Shown here: piece after piece, positions 1 through 8,961 of the stretch
Layout: the number at the start of each line of letters is the position of its first letter
Position numbering within the stretch: position 1 is the first letter of the stretch
Source: Taibaiella sp.
GTDB taxonomy: Bacteria > Bacteroidota > Bacteroidia > Chitinophagales > Chitinophagaceae
NCBI GenBank assembly: GCA_013815385.1
Contig: JACDGL010000002.1
Coordinates: 1-64,000, forward strand
Reading direction: 5' to 3'
Length of the DNA: 64,000 bases
Made by a program: the position numbers and the translations under genes
The notes under the pieces: model-generated
The model's input: the letters and a program-made list of their open reading frames with translations, nothing else
The model's database searches: none
Told to the model about the DNA's origin: nothing

Positions 1-124
1 TAAACTCTTTCCGACATTTCGTTTTCTCAATAATCCCCCTGAAAATCGGCTGTGAATCAATCCCAGCGCAGATTTTGCGCCAAAATATCCATTCTTTATA
101 AAATGACACTTCGTTTTACCCCCC

Positions 125-409
125 TTAAGTTATTGTCCTTGTTTCCCCATCGTAGCCAATAGTTATATCAATCACTTCGCCTACCCGCTTGGGAGAATTT
201 TTCAGCATCGCGGTGTTGATGTACAGCCGCCACTCCCCCGCATACCTTACCAGGGTTTGCTTATAGGGCAGGCTATTGACCGTACCGCATACGGGAATAT
301 GGCCCTTGCTCTTGCCGGCCTGCTCAAAGATGAGGGCCAGTATTTTTTCCGGTACAAATACAAAAGGGTTGATACCAATGATATTTAACGGTGCCTGGAA
401 GTGGTGCAT
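125..409 (-). CDS. DUF1905 domain protein
   Basis: A 94-residue protein matching the DUF1905 pattern: an N-terminal FQAPL strand, a hydrophobic 'PFVFVP' segment near residues 15-20, then 'GHIPVCGTVNSLPYKQTLV' and 'YINTAML' in the middle, ending in a strand rich in D/G. This fold is a small beta-barrel of unknown biochemical role. In many bacteria it is fused to a C-terminal YdeI/OmpD-associated helical segment, which is absent here, so this is the minimal domain form. It is transcribed divergently from the cation transporter gene. The start ATG (position 409) follows directly from the family N-terminus. Family assignment is by motif memory; function unknown. Confidence 0.7.
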   Translation of the reverse strand: MHHFQAPLNIIGINPFVFVPEKILALIFEQAGKSKGHIPVCGTVNSLPYKQTLVRYAGEWRLYINTAMLKNSPKRVGEVIDITIGYDGETRTIT

Positions 410-583
410 GATTGCGGGTAAGTAGGTAATAAAGTTACGATACGGTTGCCAATCACATTTTTGCTTCCCGGCACTTTTTAAAACTCCTTAGGTTGGGTGT
501 GGGCATATTCATGAATTGAATTTTCCGGGCGTTGCACTTTTTCCATGCACAGCTAAGAATTCACTAATTTTACAGCAGTAGTT

Positions 584-1501
584 ATGCACCACCACCATCA
601 CGGGCACGATCATCACCATCATGCACCCAACGCAGCCGATATAGTAAGGAGCACCTTTATAATAGGGATAGTGCTGAATATGCTGTACGTGATCACTGAG
701 GTGATAGCGGGCTTAATGACCAATTCTATGGCGCTGCTGAGCGATGCGGGCCATAACCTGGGCGATGTGGCGGGGCTGGCCTTATCCTTATTCTCCTTTA
801 AGCTGGCCAAGGTAAAGCCTACTAATACCTATACCTACGGCTACAAGAAAACGACGATACTGGCGGCGCTTGCCAATGCAGTGATATTACTGATAGGCAT
901 AGGGGTGATAGGCTATGAAAGTATAGTACGACTAAAACATCCTGAACCGGTGCAAGGGGGCGTAATAGCATGGATTGCCGCACTAGGCATATTGGTAAAT
1001 GCAGGATCGGCGCTGCTTTTCTTCCGCAATAAAAATGAGATGAATAACAAGGCTGCGTATGTACACCTGATGTCGGATGCGGTGGTATCTGTAGCTGTGG
1101 TAATAGCGGGCATAATAATAAAATACACCCATCTCTACTGGATAGACGCGGCCATAAGCATAGTGGTATTGTTAGTGATACTCTACAGCACCTGGTCGCT
1201 GCTGAAAGATAGCCTGCGCCTGACGATGGATGCTGTACCAGAGAGCGTGGATATAGATACGATAAGGGCACTGATAGAAAATACAGAAGGCGTAAGCGAT
1301 GTACACCACATGCACATATGGGCTATGAGCACTACCGAGAATGCGCTTACTACCCACCTGGTGCTGAATGATATATTATCGTTTGAAGAAAAAATGGAGG
1401 TAGTACACCACCTGAAGCACGAGTTGCAACACAATAATATACAGCATGCCACCATAGAGCTGGAATCGGGGGCCACGCCCTGTGAAAATGAAGACTGCTA
1501 A
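584..1501 (+). CDS. Cation diffusion facilitator (CzcD/ZitB-like Zn2+ efflux)
   Basis: A 305-residue inner-membrane divalent-metal/proton antiporter of the CDF family. It opens with a histidine tract (ten His in the first 13 residues) likely to bind metal. The two metal-site helices are visible: SDAGHNLGD gives H57-x3-D61 in TM2 and HLMSD gives H161-x3-D165 in TM5, the pairing seen in zinc/cobalt members. About six hydrophobic segments lie between residues 22 and 210, followed by a cytoplasmic ferredoxin-like domain with HHMHIW near 242-247 and a Cys-containing tail (PCENEDC). Length is normal for CzcD-type proteins. No metal-responsive regulator sits beside it. The start is the first ATG in the frame and includes the His tract. 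Exact metal is inferred. Confidence 0.93.
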   Translation: MHHHHHGHDHHHHAPNAADIVRSTFIIGIVLNMLYVITEVIAGLMTNSMALLSDAGHNLGDVAGLALSLFSFKLAKVKPTNTYTYGYKKTTILAALANAVILLIGIGVIGYESIVRLKHPEPVQGGVIAWIAALGILVNAGSALLFFRNKNEMNNKAAYVHLMSDAVVSVAVVIAGIIIKYTHLYWIDAAISIVVLLVILYSTWSLLKDSLRLTMDAVPESVDIDTIRALIENTEGVSDVHHMHIWAMSTTENALTTHLVLNDILSFEEKMEVVHHLKHELQHNNIQHATIELESGATPCENEDC

Positions 1502-1505
1502 GCCG

Positions 1506-2489
1506 TTATGGCTCACCGGGCTTAGTACCCATTATCTCATCAATTTCTTTTTTTATTCCCTCCGTTATTTTAGGATATACGTCCAGCGCCTTCAGGTTTT
1601 CGAGCAGCTGCTGCTCTTTGGTAGCGCCCAGTATGGCAGTAGTTACATTGGGGTTGCTGATACACCATGCTATAGATAAGGTAGCCAGTGTGGTGCCCAT
1701 ATCCTTTGCCACTTTTCCCAGGTTGCGTATGCTTTGCAGCCGGTCTTCCGTATAGGCCTTGTCCTTAAGCCAGGCGTAGCTTTCCAGCGACAGGCGGGAG
1801 CCTTCGGGGATGCCGTTGTTGTATTTACCACTCAGCAGGCCCGATGCAAGGGGGCTCCATATAGTAGTGCCCATGCCTACGTTCCTGAATATTGTATAGT
1901 AGTCGCGCTCTACCCGCTGGCGCTCAAAAAGGTTGTATTGCGGCTGCTCCATAGCGGGGCCTATCTGTCCTAATTCTTTTGCGCACATGTGCGCTTCCAT
2001 TATCTCGGCCGCACTCCACTCGCTGGTACCCCAATAGAATATCTTCCCCTGCTGTATCAGGATATTCATAGACCACACTATCTCCTCCATCGGGGTTTCC
2101 CTATCAGGGCGGTGGCAGAAGAACATGTCAAGATAATCGACCTGCAGACGCTGCAATGCCTCCTGGCACGCCTCCATTATATGCTTACGGCTAAGGCCGC
2201 GTTGATTGGGTTTATTCTCTTTGCCATGCCAGCCAAAAAACACCTTGCTGGATACGCAGTACGATGACCGCTCCCAGTTTTTCTTAGCCAGCACCCTTCC
2301 CATCATCTTTTCAGACTCCCCATTGGAATAGGCCTCTGCATTATCGAAAAAATTAACGCCGTGGTCGTAAGCTATGCTCATCAGTTTATCAGATGCGCCA
2401 TCATCTACCTGGTTAGCAAATGTGACCCACGAGCCAAAGGAAAGCACACTCAGTTGCAATCCGGTTTTTCCCATTCTCCTGTACTCCAT
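1506..2489 (-). CDS. Aldo/keto reductase (Kv-beta/YghZ-like)
   Basis: A 327-residue NADPH-dependent aldo/keto reductase. The TIM-barrel tetrad is readable: D49 and Y54 in FFDNAEAY, K82 in SSKVFF, and H126 in FFCHRPD. The N-terminus MEYRRMGKTGLQLS and the C-terminal 'AILGATKEQQLLENL' cofactor segment fit the voltage-gated potassium channel beta-subunit group, which includes E. coli YghZ-type methylglyoxal reductases. It ends 4 bp after the convergent cation transporter gene ends, and lies upstream on the same strand as nothing else in an obvious operon; the DUF1015 gene upstream ends 36 bp before its start. Substrate cannot be told from sequence. Confidence 0.92.
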   Translation of the reverse strand: MEYRRMGKTGLQLSVLSFGSWVTFANQVDDGASDKLMSIAYDHGVNFFDNAEAYSNGESEKMMGRVLAKKNWERSSYCVSSKVFFGWHGKENKPNQRGLSRKHIMEACQEALQRLQVDYLDMFFCHRPDRETPMEEIVWSMNILIQQGKIFYWGTSEWSAAEIMEAHMCAKELGQIGPAMEQPQYNLFERQRVERDYYTIFRNVGMGTTIWSPLASGLLSGKYNNGIPEGSRLSLESYAWLKDKAYTEDRLQSIRNLGKVAKDMGTTLATLSIAWCISNPNVTTAILGATKEQQLLENLKALDVYPKITEGIKKEIDEIMGTKPGEP

Positions 2490-2525
2490 GTTACTGACTA
2501 TTTTATTAAAAATGCTCTATTCCTA

Positions 2526-3767
2526 TCATATAGTGTACACCACTAAGCCATCCCTTAGCTTAGGCTCGAACCAGGTACTTTTAGGAGGCATTACGTTTCC
2601 GCTATCAGCTATATCAAACAACTGCCTGATACTTACAGGATAGCACGAAAATGCGGCTGCCATATCCCCGCTATCCACCCTTTTCTGCAGGCCTTCCATG
2701 CCCCGTATACCACCCACAAAATCTACACGCTTATCTACACGTGGGTCATTGATATCTAACAATTTCGAGAGCACATTGTTCTGCAGGATAGACACATCTA
2801 AAACACCAATAGGATCTTGTGTATAGCTACCCGGCTTAGCTACTATGCGGTACCATGTGTGGGCTATGTACATGCCAAACTCATGCTGCGTTACCGGCTT
2901 GTAGGGTGTTTCGCCCATTCGGTATATATCAAAGTCCCGCTCAAGGGCTTGTATAAATTCCTCCGGCACCATTTTATTCAAGTCTTTCACCACCCTGTTA
3001 TAATCCATTATCTGCAACTGGCTGGCAGGGAAAATGCAGGTGATGAAATAATTGGATGCTTCCTCGCCGGTAATGTACATCCCATTCTGGCGCATTGTAT
3101 CGCATACCTTAGCCGCAGATGCTGCACGATGATGGCCATCTGCTATATAAGTGCAGGGCACCTCTTCATCAAAAAGCCTGGTGATGATCGCTTCCTGGGC
3201 ATAGTCATTCATCACCCATAGTTTATGCCGCACACCATCCGCCGCAGTAAAATCATTTTCGGGTTCATTTTCAATTTTCCACTCTTCTATGATCTCCTGC
3301 ACACCCGCATGATCACTATAAGCCAGAAAAACCACCCCTGTCTGTGCCCGTGTAGCTTCTATATGATTAATACGGTCCAATTCTTTTTCGGGCCGGGTAA
3401 ATTCATGTTTCTTAATAATACCTTTCTCGTAGTCCTCTATGCTGGAGCCACAGATAAGCCCTGTTTGTGAGCGGCCATCCATTATCAGCTCGTAGATATA
3501 GTAGCAGGGTTCTTTGTCCTGTATCAATATCCTTTCCTCTACCATACAATCAAGGTTCTCTTCGGCCTTATCATAAACCAGCTGGCTATGTACATCCACC
3601 CCTTCAGAAAGATCGATCTCTGCGCGGGTAACATGATAAAAATTGTGTCGATCTTTTTTGAACGCCCGTGCTTCTGCTACGCTTACTACATCATAAGGGA
3701 GTGTAGCTACCTCTGCCGCCAGGTCTTTTCGTGGCCGCAGGCCTGCAAATGGAGTGATCTTTGCCAT
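2526..3767 (-). CDS. DUF1015 family protein
   Basis: A 413-residue protein with the DUF1015 signature: N-terminal ITPFAGLRPRKDLA..VATLPYDVV and the strongly conserved ADGHHRAAS block at residues 209-216, a candidate active-site loop because of its Asp/His pair. The family (PF06245) is widespread in Bacteroidota and Firmicutes, often near serine biosynthesis genes, but that context is not present here. No signal peptide or membrane segment is seen, so it is probably cytoplasmic. It precedes the aldo/keto reductase by 36 bp and the two could be co-transcribed. Start is the first ATG that gives the family N-terminus; a longer frame-shifted ORF upstream is a shadow. Confidence 0.85.
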   Translation of the reverse strand: MAKITPFAGLRPRKDLAAEVATLPYDVVSVAEARAFKKDRHNFYHVTRAEIDLSEGVDVHSQLVYDKAEENLDCMVEERILIQDKEPCYYIYELIMDGRSQTGLICGSSIEDYEKGIIKKHEFTRPEKELDRINHIEATRAQTGVVFLAYSDHAGVQEIIEEWKIENEPENDFTAADGVRHKLWVMNDYAQEAIITRLFDEEVPCTYIADGHHRAASAAKVCDTMRQNGMYITGEEASNYFITCIFPASQLQIMDYNRVVKDLNKMVPEEFIQALERDFDIYRMGETPYKPVTQHEFGMYIAHTWYRIVAKPGSYTQDPIGVLDVSILQNNVLSKLLDINDPRVDKRVDFVGGIRGMEGLQKRVDSGDMAAAFSCYPVSIRQLFDIADSGNVMPPKSTWFEPKLRDGLVVYTI

Positions 3768-3895
3768 GAGAATCTATAATTATATACAGCCGTAAATGTA
3801 AGTACGAAGTTGATGGTAATCAAATATGCATTAACTACAGATACAATCTTGTCTACATGGATCAAAAAATATAAAGTCCTATTCTTCTGAATATT

Positions 3896-3903
3896 TACAT
3901 TTG
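3896..3903 (+). promoter_or_regulatory. Bacteroidota -7 box (TACATTTG)
   Basis: Perfect match to the TAnnTTTG -7 consensus, 24 bp before the DUF2252 start codon. No clear TTG/TTTG -33 element at the expected distance, so support is moderate. Confidence 0.4.
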
Positions 3904-3927
3904 GTAATAATAAAGTAATAACGAAGG

Positions 3928-5130
3928 ATGGCATCAGTACCACAAAGAATAAAACAATTTAACAGCAACCGTCTATCGGATATGGTACAGGTAAAATATG
4001 AAATGATGACGGATAACCGTTTTCGTTTTTACCGGGGCACCTGCCATTTGTTTTACGAAGACCTGAGCAAGGTGAACAGCATACCCCCTACGCCACTGGC
4101 ATGGATATGCGGCGATCTGCACCTGGAAAACTTTGGTACTTACAAAGGCGATAATCGGCTTGTATACTTTGACCTGAATGATTTTGATGAAGGGGTGCTG
4201 GCACCTGCAAGCTGGGAACTGGTGCGTATAGTTACCAGTATCTTCCTGGCATTTGACTCATTGAAAATAGACCATAAAAAAGCCGTGAATATGGCGCAGC
4301 TATTCCTGCGCAGCTATTCGGCCACGCTTAGCAAGGGCAAAGCTTACTATATAGAGGCGCAGACAGCAAAAGGGATCGTATGCTCTTTCCTGGCGGGAGT
4401 AAACAAGCGTAAACAAAAGGATATACTAAAGAAGAAAACTGAAAAAAGGCAAAATAAGCTGCAGATACTGGCAGACGACCCGAAACACATAGAGCTGGAT
4501 GCACAACTAAAGCGCGAGCTAATACACAAGATCACAGAATGGATCATGTATAACCATGACGGGCCTTATAACTACGAGGCTGTAGACGTGGTATATCGCG
4601 TGGCCGGTACCGGTAGTGTGGGCATGAAGCGGTATGTATTCCTGCTGAAAAGCATGCTTGCTAAAGACAAATACCTGCTGGTGGATATGAAGCAGGCCGC
4701 CCCATCGAGCCTGGCCCCTTACCTGAAAGGGCAGCAGCCCCATTGGGAAAATGAAGCCCAGAGAGTAGTAGCAATACAGGAACGGATGCAGAATGTGGCC
4801 CCGGCATTGCTAAGCTCCCTGGTCTTTAAAGAGGAAGCTTACCTGATACAAGAGCTGCAACCGGTAAAGGACAGCATCAACTTTAAGCTGATAAAAGACC
4901 GCTACCGCGATATATACCAGGTAATAGATGATATGGCCATGCTTACTGCATCGGCACAATTAAGGAGCTCTGGCAGGCAGGGCGCAGCTGTAGCAGATGA
5001 ACTGATAGCCTTTGGCCAAAACAACCAATGGCAGGAGGTAATACTGGAATATGCCACCCAATATGCTAAAAAAGTAGGTAATGACTATAAGGCCTATGTA
5101 GCTGCTTATAAAAAAGGGTATTTTAAATGA
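3928..5130 (+). CDS. DUF2252 family protein (kinase-like fold)
   Basis: A 400-residue DUF2252 protein. The signature blocks are in place: FRFYRGTCHLFYEDL near 32-46, CGDLHLENFG at 61-70, and FDLNDFDEG at 81-89. The H-x-x-N and DFD elements resemble the catalytic loop and metal-binding motif of protein-kinase-like phosphotransferases, and a distant relation to that fold has been proposed for the family. A highly basic helix (KRKQKDILKKKTEKRQNK) lies near 158-175. No signal peptide. Substrate unknown. The start at 3928 is the first in-frame ATG after a -7-like box and gives the family-typical N-terminus. Confidence 0.85.
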   Translation: MASVPQRIKQFNSNRLSDMVQVKYEMMTDNRFRFYRGTCHLFYEDLSKVNSIPPTPLAWICGDLHLENFGTYKGDNRLVYFDLNDFDEGVLAPASWELVRIVTSIFLAFDSLKIDHKKAVNMAQLFLRSYSATLSKGKAYYIEAQTAKGIVCSFLAGVNKRKQKDILKKKTEKRQNKLQILADDPKHIELDAQLKRELIHKITEWIMYNHDGPYNYEAVDVVYRVAGTGSVGMKRYVFLLKSMLAKDKYLLVDMKQAAPSSLAPYLKGQQPHWENEAQRVVAIQERMQNVAPALLSSLVFKEEAYLIQELQPVKDSINFKLIKDRYRDIYQVIDDMAMLTASAQLRSSGRQGAAVADELIAFGQNNQWQEVILEYATQYAKKVGNDYKAYVAAYKKGYFK

Positions 5131-5238
5131 ATGTAGACCGGTAACCTTGAAAAAATCGTTATACTTACACAGCAAGAATTGAATATCTTTACAGGCTTAT
5201 CCTTATATTTAGTTACATACTTTTAAAAAGTTATAGAA

Positions 5239-5664
5239 ATGAGCTTAGAAATAACAGGCAAACTGCTGGTAAAATACCCCGCGCAGCAAGTAAATGAACG
5301 CTTCAAGAAAAGAGAATTTGTAGTAGAGTTGGCCGAAGAGATAAACGGCAATGTATATACCAACTACGCAAAGCTACAGCTGGTACAGAACAAATGTGAA
5401 ATAATAGACCGCTTTAATGAAGGCGATACAGTAAAGGTGAGCTTTAACATAAAAGGCAATAAGTGGGAAAAAGATGGTAAAGTAAACTTTATCACCAACC
5501 TGGATGCATGGCGAGTAGAAGCTGCTACCGCTGCACCCGCCGGTATGGCACAGTCACAGCCTTCTTATGGTAACAATAACGGCAATAGTGGCTATGGCAA
5601 TAACGCCGGTAATACAAATAATTACAATCCATCGCCTGAAAGTGCAGATGACCTGCCCTTTTAA
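5239..5664 (+). CDS. DUF3127 family protein with SSB-like acidic tail
   Basis: A 141-residue protein of the DUF3127 family, found mainly in Bacteroidota. Residues 1-95 form a predicted OB-like beta domain (MSLEITGKLL..., 'EFVVELAEE', 'KCEIIDRFNEGDTVKVSFN', 'FITNLDAWRVE'). Residues 96-135 are a flexible Gly/Asn/Gln/Ser linker. The last six residues, ADDLPF, closely resemble the C-terminal interaction tip of single-stranded DNA-binding protein (DDDIPF type), which recruits repair and replication proteins. The order domain-linker-acidic tip copies SSB architecture. The next gene begins immediately after its stop. DNA binding is inferred, not shown. Confidence 0.85.
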   Translation: MSLEITGKLLVKYPAQQVNERFKKREFVVELAEEINGNVYTNYAKLQLVQNKCEIIDRFNEGDTVKVSFNIKGNKWEKDGKVNFITNLDAWRVEAATAAPAGMAQSQPSYGNNNGNSGYGNNAGNTNNYNPSPESADDLPF

Positions 5665-5697
5665 GTGAAAACCATGACCCTACCTAAAATCACCATT

Positions 5698-7380
5698 ATG
5701 CTTCGCGATATGCGATATGCCGTATGTATATGCCTGATACTGGTAATAACCAGTGGCTGTAGCCATACACCCGACCATGCCCGTTACATACCCAAGGATG
5801 CTACCATAGTAATAGGTGTAGACCTGAAATCACTTACTAAAAAGGTAGCCTGGAACGCCCTGACGGGAAGTGACTTATTTAAAAAGATACAGGAACGGCT
5901 AAGCGGAAAGCCTGGAACGCCCGATGCATTAGCTGACGCAGGCGTGGATGCCATGAACACCATATACCTCTATATAAAGGGGGATAAACGCTACCGCGAC
6001 AACAACCGCATCACCGCGCTGATACCACTTTCTGACGCAGGTAAATGGGAGAATTACATAAAAACTACATTCCCCAATGCGCAGATAGTACAGAAAAACG
6101 GCCGTAAGGAAGCCAAACTTACAGACAATATGTATGCCGGCTGGAATAGTAAGCTGCTGATAATAATGAATGTAGTAAACATAGCTGACTATACCGGCAG
6201 TGCAAATACACCGAATACTGCAAAAAATCCTATACTGTTGCCTGCAGAAATGGATGCTGCATTTTCGGTAATGGAAGAAAATACGCTGATCGGCGATGCC
6301 CGATTCAGAAAACTGCAAACTGAAGCACACGATATATTTTTCTGGACAAACTATGACCAGCTCATGGGACAGTATATGACCCAGAGCAATGATGGCGGTA
6401 TGATGGGTGGCCTGAGCATGGCCAGCAACTTATGGAAAAATGCAGCCCTGACAGCAGGCTTTGATTTTGAGAAAGGGAAAATAGCCGGCACCATGCATTA
6501 TTATGCTGCTAATGATATAAGAGGCATTTGTAAAGAAATGGGTGCTACCAATGCCGACAAGGACATGATAGACCGATTACCTTCCAAAAACCTTGATATG
6601 CTTATAACCATGCATCTTTCCACCAAGGGTGTCAGAGCATTGTTGGATAAGATGGGTATGCTGGGACTGATGAATGTAGCGCTATCACAGCAGGGAATGG
6701 ATGCAGATTATGTACTGGATGCTTTTACAGGTGATATGGCAGTGGCACTGAACGACCTTACAATAAAAGAAGTGGCTATGCAAACCCCCCTTAACGGGGA
6801 AATGATGAAATCCAACAGGCCGGACCTTAACTTTCTTTATGTATTAAAGATCAATAAAAAACAGAATTTCGATAAGTTGGTAGGCATAGCACAAAATGCA
6901 GGCCTTACACAAACCGGTACCAATACTTATGTGTTACCCTATTCGCTTACAGACAGTATATATTTGATAACCAACAATACGTATGCCCTGATAACTAATA
7001 AACAGGCAAATGCTGTTAACTATATGCAAGGGACAAATAAAGGGCAAAAACTACCTGCCAATGCAAATGTCTATGGCCACCCTACCGCATTTTATTTTGA
7101 TATGCAGCAGATAGCAAAAGCTATCAATCCATCTATGATGGCTGCTGACGGGCGGGATTCTGCTATGATAGAAGAGACAAAAAACCTGCTGGATAATATG
7201 GATATACATGGCGGGGCTTTTACAGGCGACGCTTTTGAATACCATATAGCCCTGAATTTTATGAACAAAAAGGAAAACAGCCTGCTACAGCTGATGGATT
7301 TTGCGATGAAGGTAAATGATACAAAAAACAGAAGAGCAGCACAACCGGCCCTTACAGACAGTACAGTTATTGCCAAATAA
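5698..7380 (+). CDS. DUF4836 family lipoprotein
   Basis: A roughly 560-residue protein of the DUF4836 family, known mostly as cell-envelope lipoproteins of Bacteroidota. The N-terminus has a short charged segment (LRDMR), a hydrophobic stretch and a lipobox ending ITSGCS, so it should be lipidated and exported. The mature part begins with the family hallmark 'IPKDATIVIGVDLKSLTKK'. There is a helical, Met-rich middle with repeated 'MLITMH/MGMLGLMN' segments. The frame is open from a GTG at 5665 directly behind the preceding stop; I prefer the ATG at 5698 (or 5710), since either gives a compact signal peptide. Possibly co-transcribed with the DUF3127 gene. Function unknown. Confidence 0.8.
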   Translation: MLRDMRYAVCICLILVITSGCSHTPDHARYIPKDATIVIGVDLKSLTKKVAWNALTGSDLFKKIQERLSGKPGTPDALADAGVDAMNTIYLYIKGDKRYRDNNRITALIPLSDAGKWENYIKTTFPNAQIVQKNGRKEAKLTDNMYAGWNSKLLIIMNVVNIADYTGSANTPNTAKNPILLPAEMDAAFSVMEENTLIGDARFRKLQTEAHDIFFWTNYDQLMGQYMTQSNDGGMMGGLSMASNLWKNAALTAGFDFEKGKIAGTMHYYAANDIRGICKEMGATNADKDMIDRLPSKNLDMLITMHLSTKGVRALLDKMGMLGLMNVALSQQGMDADYVLDAFTGDMAVALNDLTIKEVAMQTPLNGEMMKSNRPDLNFLYVLKINKKQNFDKLVGIAQNAGLTQTGTNTYVLPYSLTDSIYLITNNTYALITNKQANAVNYMQGTNKGQKLPANANVYGHPTAFYFDMQQIAKAINPSMMAADGRDSAMIEETKNLLDNMDIHGGAFTGDAFEYHIALNFMNKKENSLLQLMDFAMKVNDTKNRRAAQPALTDSTVIAK

Positions 7381-7420
7381 GCCAGAGAAACGGGGATACC
7401 CGCCGTCTCAATTATTTGTT

Positions 7421-7428
7421 TATTTTTG
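7421..7428 (+). promoter_or_regulatory. Bacteroidota -7 box (TATTTTTG)
   Basis: Perfect TAnnTTTG match 42 bp before the ATG at 7470. It lies inside the longer reading frame that opens at 7416, so it favours the downstream start for the next gene. Confidence 0.4.
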
Positions 7429-7469
7429 ATTTCTTAACTTTTTTTATAATCTTAGTAAAAATTTCTTCA

Positions 7470-8507
7470 ATGCGGAAAAGTTTCGTACTCGGTAAACTGG
7501 CTGTTGTGGCATTGATGTCTATTGTATTCCAAAGCTGTAGTAAGAATAATGGCGTCGATACCCTGAGTGTAATAGCCACTCCCTACTCCCTTTATTACTG
7601 TGACTCATCTGGTACACTTTATAATACAAACGACGGCATACATACTAAAAATATTGTTTTCCCATCAGATGGCATCCCCTCCAGAGCCGTCATGATAGCT
7701 GGCCCTAACCTGCTATGGGTAAAGAGCCGCGCTTACCTGACTACCAACTCAGGTGTTAATTTTAACCCAACCTACACAACTGTAAACCCTGTGGCTTTTG
7801 GCCAGACACTGCTACTAAATGCACAAGACGAGAATAGAATTTACATTGCCAGTTCCTTAGGCGGAAATACCGGAATAGTTTATAATGACAATAACGGTGC
7901 TTTTACCGATGCAGATTGGCATACAGATAATACAATAGATGCTGCTACAACAGGATTCAGAGTAACCTCATATACCGAGCTCAAAAACAATACCCTTATT
8001 GCCTTTGATTTTACCTCGACCAGGCTTTTTGCAAAAGGTAGCAAACCGGCACCATGGTTAGAACAAACTACAACTGTAGTGGCTAACCGGCTACCCGCCG
8101 GCGCTGCATTTTCTATGGGGCACTTCAATAACACAGTAGTGGCAGTAGACCTGATAGGCGTAAATGGTGCCTATTATAGTGATAATAATGGGCAAGACTG
8201 GACCAAGTATTCCGGCTTGCCTGCAGGACCCCTTTATGTAGCAGCCTCTCCATTTGATGCTGTGCTAATGATTGGTACTGATTTGCAGGGTATCTATGTA
8301 CTGAAGGGCGGTACATTTGTTTCATCCAATTCCGGCCTTGCTGTAGGTACCACTGTGCGGGCTATAGCAGCCAAACAAAACATCTACATCAATGGGGTTG
8401 CGCAGCAGTATGTATACATAGCTACTAACCATGGTATATACCGCAGCCAGGATCTAGGCCAGAACTGGACATTGATGAAAGCAGGTAATTTCTATTCAAT
8501 ATACTAG
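7470..8507 (+). CDS. Lipoprotein with predicted beta-propeller (BNR-like) repeats
   Basis: A 345-residue exported lipoprotein of no recognised named family. With the start at 7470 the N-terminus is MRKSFVLGK, a hydrophobic core and a lipobox FQSCSK. The rest is made of beta-rich repeats carrying Ser/Asn-x-Asp-x-Gly-x-x-Trp-like turns: 'YSDNNGQDWTKYSGLP', 'NDNNGAFTDADWH', 'YRSQDLGQNWTLMKAG'. Such turns are the Asp-box/BNR signature of sialidase-like and photosystem-assembly-factor-like propellers. Binding partner or substrate is unknown, and no catalytic residues are evident. The frame opens earlier at 7416, but that start would place the -7 box inside the gene and give an odd double hydrophobic N-terminus. 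Confidence 0.75.
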   Translation: MRKSFVLGKLAVVALMSIVFQSCSKNNGVDTLSVIATPYSLYYCDSSGTLYNTNDGIHTKNIVFPSDGIPSRAVMIAGPNLLWVKSRAYLTTNSGVNFNPTYTTVNPVAFGQTLLLNAQDENRIYIASSLGGNTGIVYNDNNGAFTDADWHTDNTIDAATTGFRVTSYTELKNNTLIAFDFTSTRLFAKGSKPAPWLEQTTTVVANRLPAGAAFSMGHFNNTVVAVDLIGVNGAYYSDNNGQDWTKYSGLPAGPLYVAASPFDAVLMIGTDLQGIYVLKGGTFVSSNSGLAVGTTVRAIAAKQNIYINGVAQQYVYIATNHGIYRSQDLGQNWTLMKAGNFYSIY

Positions 8508-8890
8508 TCCGTATCCAATGCTTCGCCCAGGTCGCGCCGCTGTTTTTTAGTGGGGCGACCTGTTTTACTTTGCCGCTTACCAGTATTAAAGCTTTCTCCT
8601 AAGCGCTTACTAAGCAGCATATCCTCTTCAGTTGTAAGGTCTGCATAGTGCTTTATTGCCTCATCATAACCCATCCGGTTATGCAGCAGGCCTGTTACTT
8701 CAATAGTCCACTTGCGTGCAGGAGTCTTAATATCATAATGATCACCGAGCGCAACCGGCTTTGACGGTTTTATATTTACGCCATTCAACTTTACCTTGCC
8801 ATCCTCGCATGCCGCCGATGCGAGCGTACGTGTCTTAAAAACCCTGATTGCCCACAGATATTTATCTACCCTTAGCTTTTCTGTGCTCAT
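8504..8890 (-). CDS. S4-domain RNA-binding protein (Hsp15-like)
   Basis: A 128-residue protein. Residues 5-60 form an S4 RNA-binding domain (LRVDKYLWAIRVFKTRTLASAA, then VKLNGVNIKPSKPVALGD). The rest is a basic tail ending TGRPTKKQRRDLGE. This layout matches Hsp15/HslR, which in E. coli recognises stalled 50S subunits carrying peptidyl-tRNA and helps recycle them. Length and the basic C-terminus agree with that family. It overlaps by 4 bp the end of the convergent lipoprotein gene. The ATG at 8890 gives the standard N-terminus. Confidence 0.88.
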   Translation of the reverse strand: MSTEKLRVDKYLWAIRVFKTRTLASAACEDGKVKLNGVNIKPSKPVALGDHYDIKTPARKWTIEVTGLLHNRMGYDEAIKHYADLTTEEDMLLSKRLGESFNTGKRQSKTGRPTKKQRRDLGEALDTD

Positions 8891-8919
8891 TATATAAAGT
8901 TAGAAAAAACATTGCCTTG

Positions 8920-8951
8920 TTTGAGGTTGCCCAATGCTTTTAGTAGTTTTG
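8920..8951 (+). promoter_or_regulatory. Promoter of purN-upxY: TTTG-N20-TAGTTTTG
   Basis: The best-looking Bacteroidota-type promoter in the window: TTTG at 8920-8923, 20-bp spacer, TAGTTTTG at 8944-8951. Transcription would start about 8957, only about five bases before the purN ATG at 8962, so the transcript would be nearly leaderless. It may drive the polysaccharide genes downstream as well. Confidence 0.6.
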
Positions 8952-8961
8952 CCAACTGTAT

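Noticed and set aside
1-17. Possible start of a minus-strand gene at the left edge (MSERV...)
   Set aside because: Only five codons lie in the window, so there is not enough to support a gene.
822-1476. Several ORFs antisense to the cation transporter
   Set aside because: Shadow frames of a clearly assigned gene, with Ser/Pro/Leu-rich nonsense text.
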